DNA from: Cocleimonas sp.
Lineage (GTDB): Bacteria; Pseudomonadota; Gammaproteobacteria; Thiotrichales; Thiotrichaceae
Length of the DNA stretch: 9,098 nt
Direction of reading: 5' to 3'
NCBI GenBank assembly: GCA_023145535.1
Contig: JAGLDQ010000137.1
Coordinates: 1-9,098 of the forward strand
Below are positions 6,417 to 9,098 of the stretch, piece by piece. A program made the translations under genes and the position numbers. Position 1 is the first letter of the stretch. Each line of letters starts with the position of its first letter. Under the pieces are notes generated by a model. The model saw only the letters and a list, made by a program, of their open reading frames with translations. It did not search any database and had not been told where the DNA came from.

Positions 6417-6878
6417 ATGAAGTTACATTATTACGATGGTAATGAGAGAACCGTTGATATTATTGATCAAGAAGTTCCTTTCCCTGATGGACGTTTGATT
6501 GTCTCGCGCACAGATACCGCTGGGGTTTTGACGCATTTTAATCAATCATTTACTGATATGTCTGGTTACACAGAAGAAGAATTAATGGGTAAAAATCATT
6601 ATATATTACGTCACCCCGATATGCCTGCGGCAGCATTTAAAGATTTATGGGATACCGTTCAGAAAGGTGAAAAATGGAGCGGCTATGTAAAAAATCTGCG
6701 TAAAGATGGCTTGTTTTATTGGGTTCATGCTGTTGTTATTCCTAATGTGCGTAGTGGTGAGATAGTCGGCTACACTTCGGTTAGGCGAAAACCCTCCCGA
6801 AATAAAATTAATCAATGCATTCCCCTTTATGCCGAAATGCTTGCAGAAGAAGGAGAGCAATCATGCCCTACGTGTTAA
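6417..6878 (+). CDS. Single-domain Aer-like PAS sensor protein
   Basis: A 153-residue protein made almost wholly of one PAS domain of the aerotaxis-receptor (Aer) type. Segments shared with E. coli Aer from memory include SGYTEEEL (49-56), RHPDMP (65-70), KWSGYVKN (86-93) and FYWV (100-103). In Aer, the RHPDMP residues and the Trp of the WSG segment are needed for FAD binding, and both are kept here (R65, H66, D68, W87), so flavin binding and redox or oxygen sensing are likely. The Aer region after PAS with the IPLY motif is also present (135-138), but there is no HAMP, membrane helix or signalling domain: the protein stops soon after and ends in SCPTC, a CxxC at 150-153. Its last 16 nt overlap the next gene, whose Shine-Dalgarno lies inside it, so the two are surely co-expressed. 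The output partner is probably that gene's product. Confidence 0.9.
   Translation: MKLHYYDGNERTVDIIDQEVPFPDGRLIVSRTDTAGVLTHFNQSFTDMSGYTEEELMGKNHYILRHPDMPAAAFKDLWDTVQKGEKWSGYVKNLRKDGLFYWVHAVVIPNVRSGEIVGYTSVRRKPSRNKINQCIPLYAEMLAEEGEQSCPTC
6851..6855 (+). promoter_or_regulatory. Ribosome binding site inside the PAS gene
   Basis: AGGAG lies 7 nt before the ATG at 6863, within the last PAS codons. It fixes the start of the PhnD-like gene at 6863 rather than at the in-frame ATG at 6815, which has no such site and would add an unrelated Arg/Cys-rich stretch. Confidence 0.8.
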
Positions 6879-7603
6879 CCGTTAGCCCTGATTTTACGCC
6901 CAAACATATTGCAGGTTGGTATATTTTTAACACATGGTTGCAAAGGCAAAGTGATATGGGTTTCCATGTTGAGCTTTATAATAGTTTTAATAAACAACGT
7001 GAAGCGATTGCAGATAATAAAATTGATCTTATCTATGCCAACCCCTATGACGCCGCCATGTTAGTACGTGAAAAAGGTTTTAAAGCACTTGCCGCTCCAC
7101 TAGCAAAAGCAGATGAGGCAATCATTGCCTGCAATGGTGAAGCTAAAATTAGTGCTATTGAAGATTTAAAGCCTGATTTAAAAATAGTCACCACCGATGA
7201 CCCTGATGTGCATCTCATGGGAATGATGATGCTTGAATCCGCTGATCTTGATAAGGACAATACGAATATTGAAGAAGTTGATGGCTATGTACTAGTCGCT
7301 AAGAAACTCTTACAGCAACAAGCTGATATAGGTTTCTTTCTCAAAGATGCCTATCATGATTTATCCCGCCTAATTAAAGATGATTTGAAAATATTAATCA
7401 CCAGTGAAATATTTGTTATTCGTCATATTTTATTGGCAGGGCCTGAGTTGCAACAACATCATCAACAGTTGCAATCTTTATTGGTTAATATGCACAATGA
7501 TCCTAAAGGCGCAAGTGTTCTTGACTCAATGGGGCTTAAGGGCTGGGAAAAGCAAACTCAGGAAGATACTGAGTTTATGATTGATCTTATGGATACATTA
7601 TAG
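6863..7603 (+). CDS. PhnD-like substrate-binding-fold protein without signal peptide
   Basis: A 246-residue protein of the phosphate/phosphite/phosphonate-binding (PhnD-like, type 2 periplasmic-binding fold) group. Recognisable parts are the N-terminal strand and helix with SFNKQREAIADNKIDLIYANPYDAAML (about 41-67), the KGFKALAAPL strand (71-80) and a second lobe around residues 105-180. It starts MPYVLTVSPD with no hydrophobic leader or lipobox, so it should stay in the cytoplasm. The serine/threonine-rich loop that binds phosphonates in true PhnD is not seen; the matching stretch reads TDDPDVHLMG (111-120). No ABC permease or ATPase gene is nearby. These facts argue for a ligand-sensing role rather than transport, probably as partner of the overlapping PAS protein. 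The ligand is unknown. Codon and base use look like the neighbours, so there is no sign of recent transfer. Confidence 0.85.
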   Translation: MPYVLTVSPDFTPKHIAGWYIFNTWLQRQSDMGFHVELYNSFNKQREAIADNKIDLIYANPYDAAMLVREKGFKALAAPLAKADEAIIACNGEAKISAIEDLKPDLKIVTTDDPDVHLMGMMMLESADLDKDNTNIEEVDGYVLVAKKLLQQQADIGFFLKDAYHDLSRLIKDDLKILITSEIFVIRHILLAGPELQQHHQQLQSLLVNMHNDPKGASVLDSMGLKGWEKQTQEDTEFMIDLMDTL

Positions 7604-7675
7604 CGTTTTAAGTTAACATTTACACCGTTTCGAATGGGGTGTGGATGTGGAAAACTAACAAACGATTCCCGTCAG

Positions 7676-7703
7676 CTTGAATAGGACTTCCACCCCTATC
7701 AAG
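7676..7703. repeat. Bulged hairpin in the convergent gap between the PhnD-like gene and cobS
   Basis: CTTGA (7676-7680) pairs with TCAAG (7699-7703) and TAGG (7682-7685) with CCTA (7695-7698), leaving A7681 bulged and a 9-nt loop. It is the main structure in the 121-bp gap 7604-7724, where both flanking genes end. No T-tract follows on either strand, so it is a poor intrinsic terminator, though it may protect 3' ends. Read on the minus strand, its GGTGGAAGTCC core faintly recalls conserved stems in group II intron RNA; that likeness is weak. Confidence 0.35.
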
Positions 7704-7724
7704 TTCGCTCAGTTAATTCATACC

Positions 7725-8480
7725 CTAAACTAATACCAAAACGGCTACCACCAAAAACAAAGCTTCAGTCATCTCAATACTAAGCCCCAGAATGTCTCCT
7801 GTAACCCCTTTTAATCGTGCAAGCGCCCAATAACGTATTGCGAAAACGAGTAAACTAATTGCCATTAAAATGATTAAGCTCGTCGCAAAATAAACAATCA
7901 CCGCGATAAAGACTAAAATAAGGGCAACAATTTCAGGATGCTCTTTCTTTTTCAATTCAAAAGCCAAGCCTTTCGACTGTGAAACAGGTGAATAGGTCAA
8001 TAACCCAATAGCAACCGCCCTTGCGACAACAGGTGCTAATAATAAACTCCAATAGCTCATCTCCGAATTTAGTATCGCAACTACTGCCGAGTATTTAAGA
8101 AGTAGAATTAAAACGATACTAGCAATGCCTATGGGTCCTGACACGGGGTCTTTCATTATTTCTAGTGTGCGATCGACACTGCCTTGACCACCCACTAGTC
8201 CATCGGCCGTGTCTGCTAATCCATCAAGATGTAATGCACCTGTCGTAAAAACCCATAGCATGATAATAATGGCAGCAACGAGATTATAGGCATCCTCACC
8301 CACATTATTTGATAGTAATTCTGCAACTAGTATTAAAAACAAGCCAATAAAAAAACCAACAACAGGATAATAAAGGATAGAGGATGAAATCTCCTCTTCC
8401 TTCATTTCTGCTATTTTAGGTGTTGGGATTCGTGTCAGAAAAATCTGCGCTATAAAAAATGATTTAATCAAAGGGGGCAT
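7725..8480 (-). CDS. cobS: Adenosylcobinamide-GDP ribazoletransferase (cobalamin synthase CobS)
   Basis: A 251-residue integral membrane enzyme that joins adenosylcobinamide-GDP to alpha-ribazole (or its 5'-phosphate), the last assembly step of adenosylcobalamin. The family signature HLDGLADTADGL is at 84-95, with metal- and substrate-binding Asp residues, and EIMKDPVSGPIG at 107-118. There are about six to seven hydrophobic segments through the protein, including clear ones at 36-55, 64-80, 118-138 and 186-215. Length matches E. coli CobS (247). The ATG at 8480 gives the normal N-terminus (SFFIAQIFLTRIPTP) but lacks a Shine-Dalgarno; it lies 12 nt after the cobC stop, so translation is likely coupled. 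The alternative name in the Pseudomonas scheme is cobV. It shares an operon with cobC, its functional neighbour in the same pathway. Confidence 0.96.
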   Translation of the reverse strand: MPPLIKSFFIAQIFLTRIPTPKIAEMKEEEISSSILYYPVVGFFIGLFLILVAELLSNNVGEDAYNLVAAIIIMLWVFTTGALHLDGLADTADGLVGGQGSVDRTLEIMKDPVSGPIGIASIVLILLLKYSAVVAILNSEMSYWSLLLAPVVARAVAIGLLTYSPVSQSKGLAFELKKKEHPEIVALILVFIAVIVYFATSLIILMAISLLVFAIRYWALARLKGVTGDILGLSIEMTEALFLVVAVLVLV

Positions 8481-8492
8481 ATTTTATTTTTA

Positions 8493-9098
8493 TTAGGAGG
8501 CATGACAGCCATGTGAAATTAATGTACCCCAAGCCCCTGTTTCGTCATGGTACATACGAATAGTTGAGAGGCTGGCATAGTCCACATTTAAGCGAAATAA
8601 ATTTTCTTCCTGCATCCCTAAAATATACATCAAAATAACGCGGATCACGCCTGCATGGGTGACGAGCAAGATACGTTTTCCCTTATACTCTTCACTTATC
8701 TGCTTAAGCGTCTTTAAAACACGCGCTCGAAAGTCGTGAAAATCTTCTCCTTCGGGTGGTGTTTGCTTCGTTGGAGAAGCCCACCAACGCTTGAGTGTCT
8801 CGTCATTATCTTTTAGCAGGTCATCGGGAGATTGACCCTCCCACTCTCCAAAGTGAATTTCTTCCAATGCATCAATGACTTCACAGGTTATATCTTCTTG
8901 ATCAGACAAAGAACCTGCAAACTCAACGCAGCGTAATAAAGGCGATGAAATAATCACATCCCATGTCACATCTCCTTGCAATGTTGTTTGCATTTGCTCC
9001 CAACCATCATCGGTGAGCTTATCATCTGTACTGCCACGAAAAATATCGCCGCCTTCTACTTCGCCATGACGAAGTAGGTCTATCACTGTTGTTTTTGG
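8493..9098 (-). CDS. cobC: Alpha-ribazole phosphatase (CobC), partial at N-terminus
   Basis: The frame is open to the right edge, with 201 residues visible. A GTG at 9086 could start it, but the frame continues upstream as Pro-Lys-Thr-Thr before VIDLLRHGEVEGG. Family members commonly begin a few residues ahead of this motif, so the true start is probably just outside the window. The protein is a histidine phosphatase: the phospho-accepting His is in RHG (9071-9063), SSPLLRC carries the second Arg, the acid Glu lies in EEIHFGEWEG, and the second catalytic His is in VTHAGVIR. It removes the 5'-phosphate from alpha-ribazole phosphate or from cobalamin phosphate in nucleotide-loop assembly. Its place 12 nt upstream of cobS supports CobC over the many related phosphoglycerate mutase-like enzymes. 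Upstream cob genes and any cobalamin riboswitch would lie off the window. Confidence 0.92.
   Translation of the reverse strand, partial: PKTTVIDLLRHGEVEGGDIFRGSTDDKLTDDGWEQMQTTLQGDVTWDVIISSPLLRCVEFAGSLSDQEDITCEVIDALEEIHFGEWEGQSPDDLLKDNDETLKRWWASPTKQTPPEGEDFHDFRARVLKTLKQISEEYKGKRILLVTHAGVIRVILMYILGMQEENLFRLNVDYASLSTIRMYHDETGAWGTLISHGCHAS

Noticed and set aside
6815..6862. N-terminal extension of the PhnD-like protein as a possible signal peptide
   Set aside because: The added residues are Arg/Cys-rich without a hydrophobic core, overlap PAS codons and have no Shine-Dalgarno, whereas AGGAG precedes the ATG at 6863.
7604..7724. Cobalamin riboswitch for cobS
   Set aside because: This region is downstream of cobS, which reads on the minus strand; a riboswitch would lie upstream of cobC, beyond the window.

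Overview
The window looks like ordinary chromosome of a low-GC (by eye about 40% GC) gammaproteobacterium. The evidence is a type I MurB of the E. coli kind, an Aer-like PAS domain, an E. coli-style cobS/cobC pair and a proteobacterial MoxR/Bat gene order. A REP-like hairpin with a TTCCCA...TGGGAA stem recalls repeats I remember from Thiotrichales/Methylococcales-type genomes, but the genus cannot be fixed from sequence alone. No RNA gene, CRISPR array, integrase or complete insertion sequence is visible.

Left half (1-5088, minus strand): a MoxR/Bat cluster, read right to left. It comprises moxR AAA+ ATPase, DUF58 protein, DUF4381 membrane protein, BatA-type VWA membrane protein, a 144-bp gap, and a BatB/BatC-type VWA-TPR protein that runs off the left edge. 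MoxR/DUF58/DUF4381 are packed with a 2-nt gap and a 4-nt overlap. The two VWA genes are spaced more loosely and the gap between them holds a REP-like hairpin, a 10-bp inverted repeat and a candidate internal promoter. In the general model for this family, MoxR acts as a chaperone-like ATPase for membrane-anchored VWA metal-binding proteins; the actual substrate in this organism is unknown.

Middle (5089-7603): a 221-bp divergent intergenic region separates moxR from murB (peptidoglycan precursor synthesis, plus strand). After murB comes a two-gene plus-strand unit: a single-domain Aer-type (FAD-class) PAS protein and a PhnD-like substrate-binding-fold protein without a signal peptide. The two genes overlap by 16 nt, and the unit is preceded by a perfect TATAAT box running directly into a 12-bp perfect palindrome. 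This pair is the most interesting part of the window: a probable cytoplasmic redox/ligand sensory module with no transmitter or permease beside it.

Right end (7725-9098, minus strand): cobC (alpha-ribazole phosphatase, start just outside the window) followed by cobS (cobalamin synthase), the last steps of nucleotide loop assembly of adenosylcobalamin. The 121-bp convergent gap before them (7604-7724) holds an unexplained bulged hairpin.
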